Shown in pieces: positions 7,803-19,006 of a stretch of 36,163 nt of DNA; position 1 is the stretch's first letter; each line of letters begins with the position of its first letter. The translations under genes and the position numbers were made by a program. The notes beneath the pieces are model-generated. The model saw nothing but the letters and a program-made list of their open reading frames with translations, had not been told where the DNA came from and ran no database searches. Source of the DNA: Deltaproteobacteria bacterium (lineage in GTDB: Bacteria > Myxococcota_A > UBA9042); the NCBI GenBank assembly GCA_016875335.1, contig VGRO01000040.1:1-36163 (forward strand), read 5' to 3'.

Positions 7803-9053
7803 CTACCGGCCGCCGCCAGCCCGGTCCAGGGCGAAGGCGTCGTGCAGCACGCGCACCGCGGCTTCGGTGAACCGGTCGTCGACCACCATCGAGATCTTGA
7901 TCTCCGAGGTCGAGATGAGCTGGATGTCGATGCCCGCCTGGCCCATGGCCTGGAATGCGCGCAGCGCGACGCCCGGTTGGCTGCGCATGCCCGCGCCGAC
8001 GATCGACACCTTGGCCACGTTGTCGTCGATGGTCACCGCGCCGAATCCCATCTGCGGCCGCAAGCGGTCGAGCAGTTGGCGGGTGCGCAGAGCGGACCCC
8101 TTGGGAACCGTGAACGACAGCTCGCAGCGCCCGTCGCGCGGCGCCGTCTGGATGATCACGTCGACGTTGATGGCGTCATCGGCCAGGGGCTGGAAAAGCG
8201 CGGCCGCCGCCCCGGGCCGGTTGGGGATGTCCGAGACGCTGAACCGCGCCGTATTGCGGTCGCACGCCACGCCGGTGACCACCGCGCCTTCGAGGCCCGC
8301 CATGTCCATGCCCTCCAGGGTGCCCGCGTCGGGCAGCACCCAACTGCCGCCGCTCTCGTCGAACGTCGACTTGCAGCAAATCGCGACCTTGTGTTTGAGC
8401 GCGAACTCGACCGACCGCGCTTGCAGGACCTTGGCGCCCAGGCTCGCCAGCTCGAGCATCTCTTCGCACGAGATGCGATCGATGCGGCGGGCCTTGGCGC
8501 AGATGTTCGGGTCGGTGGTGTAGATGCCGTCGACGTCGCTGTAGATCTCGCACGCGTCGGCCTTGATCGCTGCGGCCATCGCCACCGCCGACAAGTCCGA
8601 CCCGCCGCGGCCGAGCGTGGTGATGTTGCCGTCCTGGTCCACGCCCTGGAAGCCGGCGACGACGACCACTTCGCCCTTGTCGAGGCAGTCGTGCACCGGC
8701 GCTGCGTCGATGGTCTGGATGCGCGCCGACCCGTGGATGCTGTCGGTCAGGATCCGCACCTGATGGCCGAGAAAGCTCCGCGCCTCGACGCCGCGCTCGC
8801 GCAACGCCAGGGCCAGCAGTGCGATCGACACCTGCTCGCCGGTGGCCAGCAGCACGTCGATCTCGCGGTCGCGCGGCCGGTCGGAAAGTCGGCCGGCGAG
8901 CTTGATCAGGCGATCGGTCTCACCCTGCATCGCCGAAACCACCACCACGACGGCGTGGCCCAGCGCGTGGGTGCGCGCGACGCGGTCGGCGACCAAGCCG
9001 ATGCGCTCGACGGAACCCATCGACGAACCGCCGTATTTCTGGACAATGCGCAT
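7803..9053 (-). CDS. lysC: Aspartate kinase
   Basis: Phosphorylates L-aspartate, the first step towards lysine, threonine, methionine and diaminopimelate. The 416-aa protein begins [14 protein letters not shown], with the nucleotide/aspartate-binding KYGGSS motif at the very N-terminus, and continues with [17 protein letters not shown], a GFQG loop, TTLGRGGSD and the [10 protein letters not shown] segment. The C-terminal 150 residues form the usual pair of ACT regulatory domains, so feedback inhibition by lysine and/or threonine is expected. The start at 9053 follows the family; longer starts only add Pro/Arg-rich sequence. It stops with TAG at 7803. It is the last gene of the minus-strand operon, 40 bp after cdaR. 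Confidence 0.96.
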   Translation of the reverse strand: MRIVQKYGGSSMGSVERIGLVADRVARTHALGHAVVVVVSAMQGETDRLIKLAGRLSDRPRDREIDVLLATGEQVSIALLALALRERGVEARSFLGHQVRILTDSIHGSARIQTIDAAPVHDCLDKGEVVVVAGFQGVDQDGNITTLGRGGSDLSAVAMAAAIKADACEIYSDVDGIYTTDPNICAKARRIDRISCEEMLELASLGAKVLQARSVEFALKHKVAICCKSTFDESGGSWVLPDAGTLEGMDMAGLEGAVVTGVACDRNTARFSVSDIPNRPGAAAALFQPLADDAINVDVIIQTAPRDGRCELSFTVPKGSALRTRQLLDRLRPQMGFGAVTIDDNVAKVSIVGAGMRSQPGVALRAFQAMGQAGIDIQLISTSEIKISMVVDDRFTEAAVRVLHDAFALDRAGGGR

Positions 9054-9093
9054 GGTCGAGACCGCGGGTGGGCGTGGCCGCAAGCACAATGGC

Positions 9094-10074
9094 CTAGGGC
9101 GACTCGGGGGCGGCAGCCTTGCGCACTGCGGCGAACTTTGCAACGGCCGGCATTGCGGTCAGGGCCACGCCGCGCACCAGTTGGGTCTGGACGCGCACTT
9201 GACCGTCCGGGCTGGCCAGTGCCGAGGTCAACTCCACCCACGCCAGGCCCTCGGGCAAGCGCGCGGCCAGCTTGCGCACCGCGGGCCCCGACCCCTCGAC
9301 GCGGACCGCGATCTCGGGTGGGTCGACGCTGCACTGCGCATCCTCGGGGCAGCCCTTGACCAACAACGGCACGCCAGTCAACGTGCGCGCCATCTCGATT
9401 TCCTCCAAGCGCAATGTAACCTTGACCTCGTCGGGGCGGACCGATACGAGGCGGTCGGCCGGCGGCGCGAGCCGCGCGTTGGCGGATACGTCCTTCTCGG
9501 CCCAGGCCAGGTCGATGGGCGCCGTGCGGATGGCGCTCAGACGGTTGACCAGCCCCGCCGGGCCGCTGACCTGCACCGTCGGCGGATCAACCGTGGCGGC
9601 GCGCGGGTTGGCGCGAAACCCGGGGCCGGCCTCGCCCGAAACCGCGACCTCGACTGGCAGCGTGCGCACCACCACGCGGTCCAGCCGCACGTCGAATGCC
9701 GCGGGCTCGATCCGCGCGACCTCGACGGCGCGCACCGGCAAAAGCGTCTCGATGTGCCGCGGTTCCAACACCAGGCGATCGCCGTTGCGGTAGGCGCTCA
9801 TATCCACCGGAATTTCCAAGTTGGAGAGCGCCTTGAGCTCGGCCAGCGCCACGCGCCGGCCGCGCAGCCGCAGCGTGGCCATGTCTGGCAGGCTGCCCAC
9901 GAAGATCTCGCCGCGCGGGACCCCGAGCAACCGCAACCGCGCGGGCACGTCTTCGGTCATCACGCTGTCGCGGTGCACCATCACCTGTACGCCAATGGCA
10001 ATGGCCAGCGCAAGCAGCTTGAACCCCAGGTTGTGCACGATGGTGGCGCGCAGACGCGCAAGCAGGCCACTCAC
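9094..10074 (-). CDS. cdaR: YbbR-domain protein, CdaA regulatory protein CdaR
   Basis: Membrane-anchored extracytoplasmic partner of diadenylate cyclase CdaA. The 326-aa protein has an N-terminal amphipathic/hydrophobic anchor ([20 protein letters not shown]) and then several YbbR-type beta-rich repeats rich in V-P-V-x-V patterns. It starts with GTG at 10074, preceded by a GAGGGGG ribosome-binding site, and follows cdaA after 30 bp. The cdaA-cdaR pairing is conserved across many phyla and is the main reason for the name. The usual downstream glmM is replaced here by lysC. Confidence 0.88.
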   Translation of the reverse strand: MSGLLARLRATIVHNLGFKLLALAIAIGVQVMVHRDSVMTEDVPARLRLLGVPRGEIFVGSLPDMATLRLRGRRVALAELKALSNLEIPVDMSAYRNGDRLVLEPRHIETLLPVRAVEVARIEPAAFDVRLDRVVVRTLPVEVAVSGEAGPGFRANPRAATVDPPTVQVSGPAGLVNRLSAIRTAPIDLAWAEKDVSANARLAPPADRLVSVRPDEVKVTLRLEEIEMARTLTGVPLLVKGCPEDAQCSVDPPEIAVRVEGSGPAVRKLAARLPEGLAWVELTSALASPDGQVRVQTQLVRGVALTAMPAVAKFAAVRKAAAPESP

Positions 10075-10104
10075 GGCGCCCCCTCGTTGCCCGGGAGACC
10101 TCGG

Positions 10105-11127
10105 CTATGCATCGTCGCCCTCGCGCGGCTCCACGTCGTCGTTGACCTCGTCCACGGCCAGCAGCGAAGGGTCGCTGTCGCCGCCGACCGCGAAATCCGG
10201 GGCTTCCGGGCGCGGCGCCGCGGGCGGTTCGGGCTCGTCGATGGGCCGTTGGGAGGCGGGCGGGCGCAGCGTCGCGTCCGACGCGATGGGGTTGAATACG
10301 ATCGATCGCTTCCAACCGCGGTGCTGGTACGGGCTCCCAAAGGCCGAATTGCCGACCAGCAGGCGCAGTCGTTCGCGCACATCGGCCGGGCCCAGGCCGG
10401 TTTCCAGGCCGCCCATGTGCGCGATCGCGCAGGTTGCCGTTTCTTCGGACACCACGACGACCACGGCGTCGGTCTCGTCTGCCAGCCCCATCGCGGCGCG
10501 GTGGCGCGATCCGAGCGTTCCCGGTACGCCGGCCCCGCCGGCCAACGGCAAGAAGTTTGCAGCGCTGGTGATGCGGCCCTTCTGGACGAACACGGCGCCG
10601 TCGTGGGTCGGGTTGCGGGCCGACGGAATGAACAGCGCCACGAGCAGTTGCCACGACACCTCGCCGCCGATGCGCACGCCGTCCTGGGCATAGCGGTCGA
10701 GCGGGGCCTGCTGTTCGAGCACGATGAGTGCACCAAGGTTGCGCTCACACAGCTCGGCGCAGGCGTGCACGATGTCTTCGATGAGTTCGGCGGACAGTCT
10801 GGCACGCTGGGCGCCCAGCAGCGTGGCACCGATCGACGATCCCAGCGCCCGCCGGATGTCGTCCTGGAAAAGGATGACGAGCACGATGGCCGCGCTGCCG
10901 ATGAAGCGATCGAGCACCCAGTAGACCGTCGGCAGGTCGAGCATGTCGTCGCGGCTGACGTACCACAGGCCCAACAGCAACAGCAGGCCCAGCAGCAGAG
11001 CGCCCGACCGCGAACCGCGCACCAACACCAGCAGTTGGTACAGCAGCACGGCGACGAGGCCGACGTCGACCAACCGCCGCAGTTGCAGACCGTCGTACAG
11101 TTCGGGGAGTGCCTCGAACACGCCCAT
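10105..11127 (-). CDS. cdaA: Diadenylate cyclase CdaA
   Basis: Makes cyclic di-AMP from two ATP at the inner membrane. The 340-aa protein has three predicted N-terminal membrane helices (about 17-37, 41-57 and 72-88). The DAC domain shows the catalytic DGA motif at 176-178 (HDGAVFV) and the RHR motif at 208-210 (GSRHRAAMGLADETDA). After the DAC domain there is an acidic, Pro-rich tail of about 80 residues that typical 270-aa CdaA proteins lack. Only 3 bp separate the folP stop from this ATG, and cdaR follows directly. c-di-AMP in other bacteria controls potassium/osmolyte transport and cell-wall homeostasis; the local targets are unknown. Confidence 0.95.
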   Translation of the reverse strand: MGVFEALPELYDGLQLRRLVDVGLVAVLLYQLLVLVRGSRSGALLLGLLLLLGLWYVSRDDMLDLPTVYWVLDRFIGSAAIVLVILFQDDIRRALGSSIGATLLGAQRARLSAELIEDIVHACAELCERNLGALIVLEQQAPLDRYAQDGVRIGGEVSWQLLVALFIPSARNPTHDGAVFVQKGRITSAANFLPLAGGAGVPGTLGSRHRAAMGLADETDAVVVVVSEETATCAIAHMGGLETGLGPADVRERLRLLVGNSAFGSPYQHRGWKRSIVFNPIASDATLRPPASQRPIDEPEPPAAPRPEAPDFAVGGDSDPSLLAVDEVNDDVEPREGDDA

Positions 11128-11130
11128 GCC

Positions 11131-11994
11131 TCAGCCGGCGTCGCGGATGGCCACCGCGGCGTCGAACACCTGGCGCAGCGCGGCAACGTCGTGCACCCGC
11201 ACGAAGGCCGCGCCGCCCAACACGGCGGCCGTCACGGCGGCCGCGGTGGCGCCCTGGCGTTGCCCCGGACTCGGCGTCCGATGCGCAGGCAACTGCGCGA
11301 CCAGAAACGACTTTCTCGACGGACCGGCGTACACCGGCAACCCGATGGTATGCAGCGCGGCCGGACAGCGCAACAGCCGCAGGTTCTGGGCCGCAGTCTT
11401 GCCGAAGCCCAGCCCCGGGTCGACGGCCAACTGCGGCCAGCCCGCGCCGAGCGCCAGGGCCCGGGCGACCATCGCCGCCAAATCGTCGGCGACGCGCTGC
11501 ACGCCGGCCTCCGTGCCTTGCGGAAAGCCTTGGGCCGCCTGCGACCACCCCATGGCGCCGACCGCATGGGGGGCGTGCATCAACACCCATCCGGCGGCGA
11601 ATTCGCACACGACCTCGGCCATGCCGTCGGCCACCGCGCCGCTTGTGTCGTTGACCAGGACCGCGCCGGCTTGCAGCGCCATCCGCGCCACCTCGGCCCG
11701 GCGGGTGTCGATGCAGACCGGCACCTGCGTGCGTGCGCAGATCGCCTGGACCACCGGAACCGCCCGGCGCGCCTCGACTTCAAGCGGAACGGCCATGGCG
11801 CCCGGCCGCGTCGACTCGCCGCCGACGTCGAGCAGCTCAGCGCCCGCCTCGATCAGGGAAAGGGCGTGGTCCACCGCGGCTTGGAGCGTCGGCAACTGGC
11901 CGCCATCTGAAAACGAATCGGGTGTGACGTTGACGATGCCGACCAACCGCGGGCGGCCGAGATCCAGCGTGCGGCCGCGCAGTTGCATGCGCAT
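11131..11994 (-). CDS. folP: Dihydropteroate synthase
   Basis: Joins p-aminobenzoate and 6-hydroxymethyl-7,8-dihydropterin pyrophosphate in folate synthesis, and is the sulfonamide target. The 287-aa protein shows the family blocks [15 protein letters not shown] near the N-terminus, [24 protein letters not shown] (Lys of the usual DTxK replaced by Arg), [20 protein letters not shown], the GPSRKSF block and a VRVHDV end. All catalytic loop residues are in place. ATG at 11994 lies 6 bp after the ftsH stop; the Met two codons later is an equivalent choice. Confidence 0.95.
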   Translation of the reverse strand: MRMQLRGRTLDLGRPRLVGIVNVTPDSFSDGGQLPTLQAAVDHALSLIEAGAELLDVGGESTRPGAMAVPLEVEARRAVPVVQAICARTQVPVCIDTRRAEVARMALQAGAVLVNDTSGAVADGMAEVVCEFAAGWVLMHAPHAVGAMGWSQAAQGFPQGTEAGVQRVADDLAAMVARALALGAGWPQLAVDPGLGFGKTAAQNLRLLRCPAALHTIGLPVYAGPSRKSFLVAQLPAHRTPSPGQRQGATAAAVTAAVLGGAAFVRVHDVAALRQVFDAAVAIRDAG

Positions 11995-12000
11995 CGCCGG

Positions 12001-13944
<1,944 letters not shown>

Positions 13945-14010
13945 GAAAGCCTGCTTTGTCCGGTCAGGGCCGGTCGAGCGCGTGGCGGTGACCCAACGGG
14001 CGCGCGGCCG

Positions 14011-14032
14011 AACCCGCCACGCGCGGCGGGTT
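14011..14032. other. Perfect hairpin in the tilS-ftsH gap
   Basis: AACCCGCC (14011-14018) and GGCGGGTT (14025-14032) pair perfectly across a 6-base loop, in the 204-bp gap between tilS and ftsH. There is no T-run on either side, so it is not a standard intrinsic terminator. It could be an attenuating or mRNA-processing hairpin that sets the ftsH level separately from tilS. The rest of the gap shows nothing recognisable. Confidence 0.4.
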
Positions 14033-14148
14033 GCCGTGAAGTCAGGTTAGTCCGCGCCTGCCGGTCGCGCAATGTTTCCGTTGTCGCGCGGTCCCCGCGG
14101 CCGCCAGCGGCCGTGCAGTCGTGCGACGCCGGTCGGGCCGTCCACGGT

Positions 14149-15165
14149 TCACTGCTGCGGCGCGCACTCGAACCGGTAGCGGTCGGCAGTGACCGACACC
14201 CACAGACCGCGCAGGCGACACGAACGCCCGTCGCCAAGTGCGGCAACGGCGAAAAACTGCCGAGTCGCCCGCACCGTTGGCAGCGGAGCGCCCAGCGTCT
14301 CGGCGGCCCACCGCAGCAGTTCGGACCAAGCCCCGCGGTCGGCGGGCACCCGCGGTCGCTCGACCACCAGGGCCTCGCCGTCTCGGTGCCAACCGCCGGC
14401 CAGCGCCGCGCCCATCCACGTTCGGGCACCGTTTCGGCCCAGCGCGAGGGCTTGGGCGCTGCGACACAGCCCTGCGACGGCATCGGGTTCGGCGGCGACA
14501 AGGGCCGGCAGCGCCAGATGGCGCACGCGGTTGCGCGCAGGGTGCAGATCGTCGTTGCCCGGATCGGACCACCACGGAAGCGACCCATGCAGGTCGCGCA
14601 AGGTCGCACGCGTCAGGCCCAGCAGCGGACGCACGACGCCGTCGCCGCGCGCCGTCAGGATGCCCGCCAAGGCGTCCATGCCCGCGCCGCGGCACAACCG
14701 CAGCAGCAGCGTCTCGGCCTGATCATCGGCGTGGTGACCGGTGGCCACGACCTGGCAGCCGGCCCGATCTCCCAAGTCGGCGAGCGCCGCGTAGCGTGCG
14801 TGGCGCGCGCGCGCCTCCCAGTCTGGACCGCGCGGCACCGACACGCGGGCGACGTGCAGGGGCAGACCGAGGTCCGCACAGGCCGCTGCGACCAGCGCCT
14901 CGGCGTGCGCCCGGGTCGGCGCCACGCCATGGTCGACGTGCAGCGCGACCAACCGATGTCCCAGGCGCCGACGCAGCGCACACAAGAGGCGCATGCCGCA
15001 CAGCGAGTCCAGGCCGCCCGACACGGCCCAGCCCACGGTGTCGCCGCGTCGCCACAAGGCATGGGCGCGCACGTCGGCGGCCACCTTGTCGGCGCAGCGG
15101 CGCAGGACCGGCCCGGAGCACAGCCGCCAGGGATGGTTGGGGGGCGCGTCGTCCACGATGTGCAT
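14149..15165 (-). CDS. tilS: tRNA(Ile)-lysidine synthase
   Basis: Attaches lysine to C34 of tRNA-Ile(CAU) so that it reads AUA codons. The PP-loop ATPase motif SGGLDS is at residues 49-54 of a 338-aa protein, followed by the N-type ATPase core ([45 protein letters not shown]) and the conserved [10 protein letters not shown] and [11 protein letters not shown] blocks. The C-terminal domain is short, as in several deltaproteobacterial versions. ATG at 15165 leaves about 48 residues before the PP-loop, longer than usual, so a downstream GTG start is possible. It is the first gene of the tilS-ftsH-folP-cdaA-cdaR-lysC series and is divergent from the acyl-CoA mutase gene. Confidence 0.92.
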   Translation of the reverse strand: MHIVDDAPPNHPWRLCSGPVLRRCADKVAADVRAHALWRRGDTVGWAVSGGLDSLCGMRLLCALRRRLGHRLVALHVDHGVAPTRAHAEALVAAACADLGLPLHVARVSVPRGPDWEARARHARYAALADLGDRAGCQVVATGHHADDQAETLLLRLCRGAGMDALAGILTARGDGVVRPLLGLTRATLRDLHGSLPWWSDPGNDDLHPARNRVRHLALPALVAAEPDAVAGLCRSAQALALGRNGARTWMGAALAGGWHRDGEALVVERPRVPADRGAWSELLRWAAETLGAPLPTVRATRQFFAVAALGDGRSCRLRGLWVSVTADRYRFECAPQQ

Positions 15166-15267
15166 CCCGGGCGCCAGCCGCCCGCAAAATCGCTGGCGCC
15201 CGCTTTCGCTTTGCGCGACAATTGTCGCCCTTTTGCGGGGCCCGCGGCCCCACGACCGGACGGTGCC
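15166..15267. promoter_or_regulatory. Divergent promoter region with three perfect dyads
   Basis: This 102-bp gap separates tilS (-) from the mutase gene (+). It holds CGGGCGCCAGC / GCTGGCGCCCG (15168-15178 and 15192-15202), the 14-bp palindrome GCGACAATTGTCGC (15215-15228), and GGGGCC-CGC-GGCCCC (15237-15251). The middle palindrome has the size and AT centre of a dimeric repressor site. I do not see convincing -35/-10 boxes. Confidence 0.4.
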
Positions 15268-17025
<1,758 letters not shown>

Positions 17026-17095
17026 GGGGCAGCCGCGCCGTGCCGGTCCATGGCCGGGGCCGGCGCGCCGCCGTCCGCAAGCGCAGGCCCGTGCG

Positions 17096-17650
17096 CTACG
17101 GCGAAGTCCCCGCATCAATGGTGCCCCACATCGAGGCATCGGCACCCATCACGCCGCCATCTTCGAGTTCGATGGGCGCCACTGCCGTCATGCGGCAGGT
17201 CTTGGTGTCCACCTGCAGGCCGACGGTCGCCGGCTTGCCCGCCAGCTCGGCAAAGGGCACGTCGTTGAAGAAAAGCGGCACGTCGCGGGTGACCGACCCG
17301 CCGGCCTGCGGACTGGTCTTGACGCTGGCAAACGGCGTCGTCACGTCGACCACCGAACCGACCTGCGCGGAGATCTTGAGCTTGACGACGCCCGGCAGCG
17401 CCAGCGGGCTGCGCAGGCCGAGGCGCAAGAAAATGAAGCCTTGGAAACCGAGAATGAGCGGCGCCTTGGTGGTCTTGTCGGCGAGCAGCACCCGCTCGCC
17501 GCCGTCCTTGTCCACGGCGAAAATCTCACCGACTGCCTCGCACGGCGGCAGTTTGACGTCGGCTACCGCGGCGTCAGCGACCGGTGGCGGCGCGGGCGGC
17601 GGCTCGCAGGCCAGCAAGACGAGCAGCATCGGCAGCGCGGGCGCGCGCAT
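17096..17650 (-). CDS. Predicted lipoprotein of unknown function, end of the cytochrome operon
   Basis: A 184-aa protein with a short signal peptide ending LLVLLAC (lipobox, Cys18) and a Pro/Ala-rich linker after it. The mature part is mostly beta-strand-like (VVKLKISAQVGSVVDVTTPF, GLQVDTKTCRMTAVAPIELE) with two further Cys residues and no heme motif. No family is recognised. GGAGGA lies 3 bases before the ATG at 17650, and the start is 11 bp after the stop of the DUF3570 gene, so it is translated as the last member of that operon. It may be an accessory outer-membrane lipoprotein; the function is open. Confidence 0.8.
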   Translation of the reverse strand: MRAPALPMLLVLLACEPPPAPPPVADAAVADVKLPPCEAVGEIFAVDKDGGERVLLADKTTKAPLILGFQGFIFLRLGLRSPLALPGVVKLKISAQVGSVVDVTTPFASVKTSPQAGGSVTRDVPLFFNDVPFAELAGKPATVGLQVDTKTCRMTAVAPIELEDGGVMGADASMWGTIDAGTSP

Positions 17651-17661
17651 CGGTCCTCCGA

Positions 17662-18783
17662 TCAGGGCTCCCAGGTCAGGTGCGCCAAGGTGACGAGCGC
17701 CGTGCGCCCGGCGAGCCACTGGTAGTCCAGGTAATCGAACCGCACGACGTCGGCGCCGAGGCCCGCGGCGACAAGCGGTGGCCGCAACCCGAACGGCCGC
17801 CACTGCACGTGCAGCCCGCCCTGCCAGGTTCGCATGGGTCCAAGTTCCTTGTCGGCGGTGCGCCAGGCCGGTGCTTGCGGCCAGGTCGCGTAGGCGCTGC
17901 GGTAGAACGCGGCGCGGCCTTGGCCATGCAGGCGCATCTCGGCGTCGATCGTCCACTGCGGCGTCAGCGAAAAACTCATGCGCAACGTCGCCGACAGCGC
18001 CAGCAACCCCCAATCGTCGCTGTGCCCGCGCGCCTGGCCGAGCACAAACCAGCGCGGCAAGAGCCGCGATCGCAGCCCCACCACCAGCCCGTGGCGGGTG
18101 CGCGCGTCGGGCACGGCCTCGGCCACAGCGCTGCGGTGCTGCCCGCCGTCGGCCGGGTCGTAGATCCGCACGAAGCGGTAGGGGCTGGCGAGCATCCCCT
18201 GCTGCCGACCTGCCGTGTAGGCCAGGTCGAAAAGCGTCTCTGGCCCGAGGATTTCGGTCCAGGTCGCCTGAAGGCTGTACCCCGTTCGCGGCCTGCCGTA
18301 GGTCGGGTCGTACCGATGGCCAACGGTGGACTGGTCGGTCACCAGCCCGAGGCCGAGCAGGCTGTGACGATCGCGCAGTTCGACGCCGCCGCCCACCCCG
18401 ACCTGGTGCGACAGAAAATCGGGCTCGCGCGACAGCGCATACCAGCCGCGCAGCGCCGAGCCGCCGGCCCACTGCCGGCCAGCGCGCGCCTCGACCTGCC
18501 AGCGCTCTTCGGAAAACCCCTTGGGCGACGCGGCGGTGACCAGATCGACCGACGCCGCGGTCACCAGATCCACGCCGGCCGCAACGTCGACTTGCAACTC
18601 GGCCACGGTCTGCCGGCCGGATACCCGCGGCGAGATCACGGTGACGTTGTCGCTGTCGCTGTAGACCATCACGGCGCCGCCGGCGCTCGCCTCCTGGGCG
18701 CGGACGTGGGCGGTGCAGAGGCCAACGGCCAAGGCGCCCGCCCACACGGCGCCCCGGCCGAAAGACGCTGCCCCTTCAGTCAC
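17662..18783 (-). CDS. DUF3570 family outer-membrane-type protein
   Basis: A 373-aa exported protein with signal peptide FGRGAVWAGALAVGLCTAHVRAQ. Just after it comes the DUF3570 hallmark: a Y-S-D-S-DNVTVISP segment and the tandem VDLVTAAS VDLVTAAS block, followed by a long run of amphipathic strands typical of a beta-barrel (LHVQWRPFGLRP; final VTLAHLTWEP). GTG at 18783 is chosen because it overlaps the stop of the DUF4266 gene by 8 bases and gives a proper signal peptide; longer starts enter an Arg-rich shadow frame. DUF3570 and DUF4266 proteins, to my knowledge, are usually adjacent and often accompanied by an ApbE-type flavin transferase and a thioredoxin-like protein, neither of which is here. 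The molecular role is not established; I infer the outer-membrane partner of the upstream lipoproteins. Confidence 0.85.
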   Translation of the reverse strand: MTEGAASFGRGAVWAGALAVGLCTAHVRAQEASAGGAVMVYSDSDNVTVISPRVSGRQTVAELQVDVAAGVDLVTAASVDLVTAASPKGFSEERWQVEARAGRQWAGGSALRGWYALSREPDFLSHQVGVGGGVELRDRHSLLGLGLVTDQSTVGHRYDPTYGRPRTGYSLQATWTEILGPETLFDLAYTAGRQQGMLASPYRFVRIYDPADGGQHRSAVAEAVPDARTRHGLVVGLRSRLLPRWFVLGQARGHSDDWGLLALSATLRMSFSLTPQWTIDAEMRLHGQGRAAFYRSAYATWPQAPAWRTADKELGPMRTWQGGLHVQWRPFGLRPPLVAAGLGADVVRFDYLDYQWLAGRTALVTLAHLTWEP

Positions 18784-19006
18784 AGCCGCACGCGCTGCCG
18801 CCTCCGGCCTCGACGGGCGCGGCCCCTTCGCGCACCGCGAGCACGTGTCGGCGCAAGGTGGCGCGGTCGGCGTGGCGGTCCCACTGCATGTGGCGATCGG
18901 CGAGCGCGCTTCGCTGCCACGGCGCAACCGTCGCGCAACCGGACGACGCAACGACAACGGCCGCCGCCGCCAGGGCCCATCTGCGCCATTTCACACTGCA
19001 CCTCAT
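18776..19006 (-). CDS. DUF4266 small lipoprotein
   Basis: A 76-aa lipoprotein: a hydrophobic signal ending VASSGC (Cys24), then the family core ATVAPWQRSALADRHMQWD and the Gly/Cys-rich C-terminus GGGSACGCD. The Trp-Gln-Arg block and the terminal CGC(N/D) are diagnostic of DUF4266. The ATG at 19006 overlaps the stop of the cytochrome gene as ATGA; GTG at 18994 is an alternative. Its stop overlaps the GTG of the DUF3570 gene. The two terminal cysteines could bind metal or form a disulfide; this is inference. It is too small to act alone and is probably an assembly or accessory subunit of the DUF3570 protein. Confidence 0.88.
   Translation of the reverse strand: MRCSVKWRRWALAAAAVVVASSGCATVAPWQRSALADRHMQWDRHADRATLRRHVLAVREGAAPVEAGGGSACGCD

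Noticed and set aside
14011-14032. A rho-independent terminator after tilS
   Set aside because: The stem is perfect, but there is no T-tract, and ftsH continues the same operon order.
17026-17095. An intrinsic terminator between the mutase and the convergent lipoprotein gene
   Set aside because: GC-rich partial dyads are present, but the stem is imperfect and no T-run follows on either strand.
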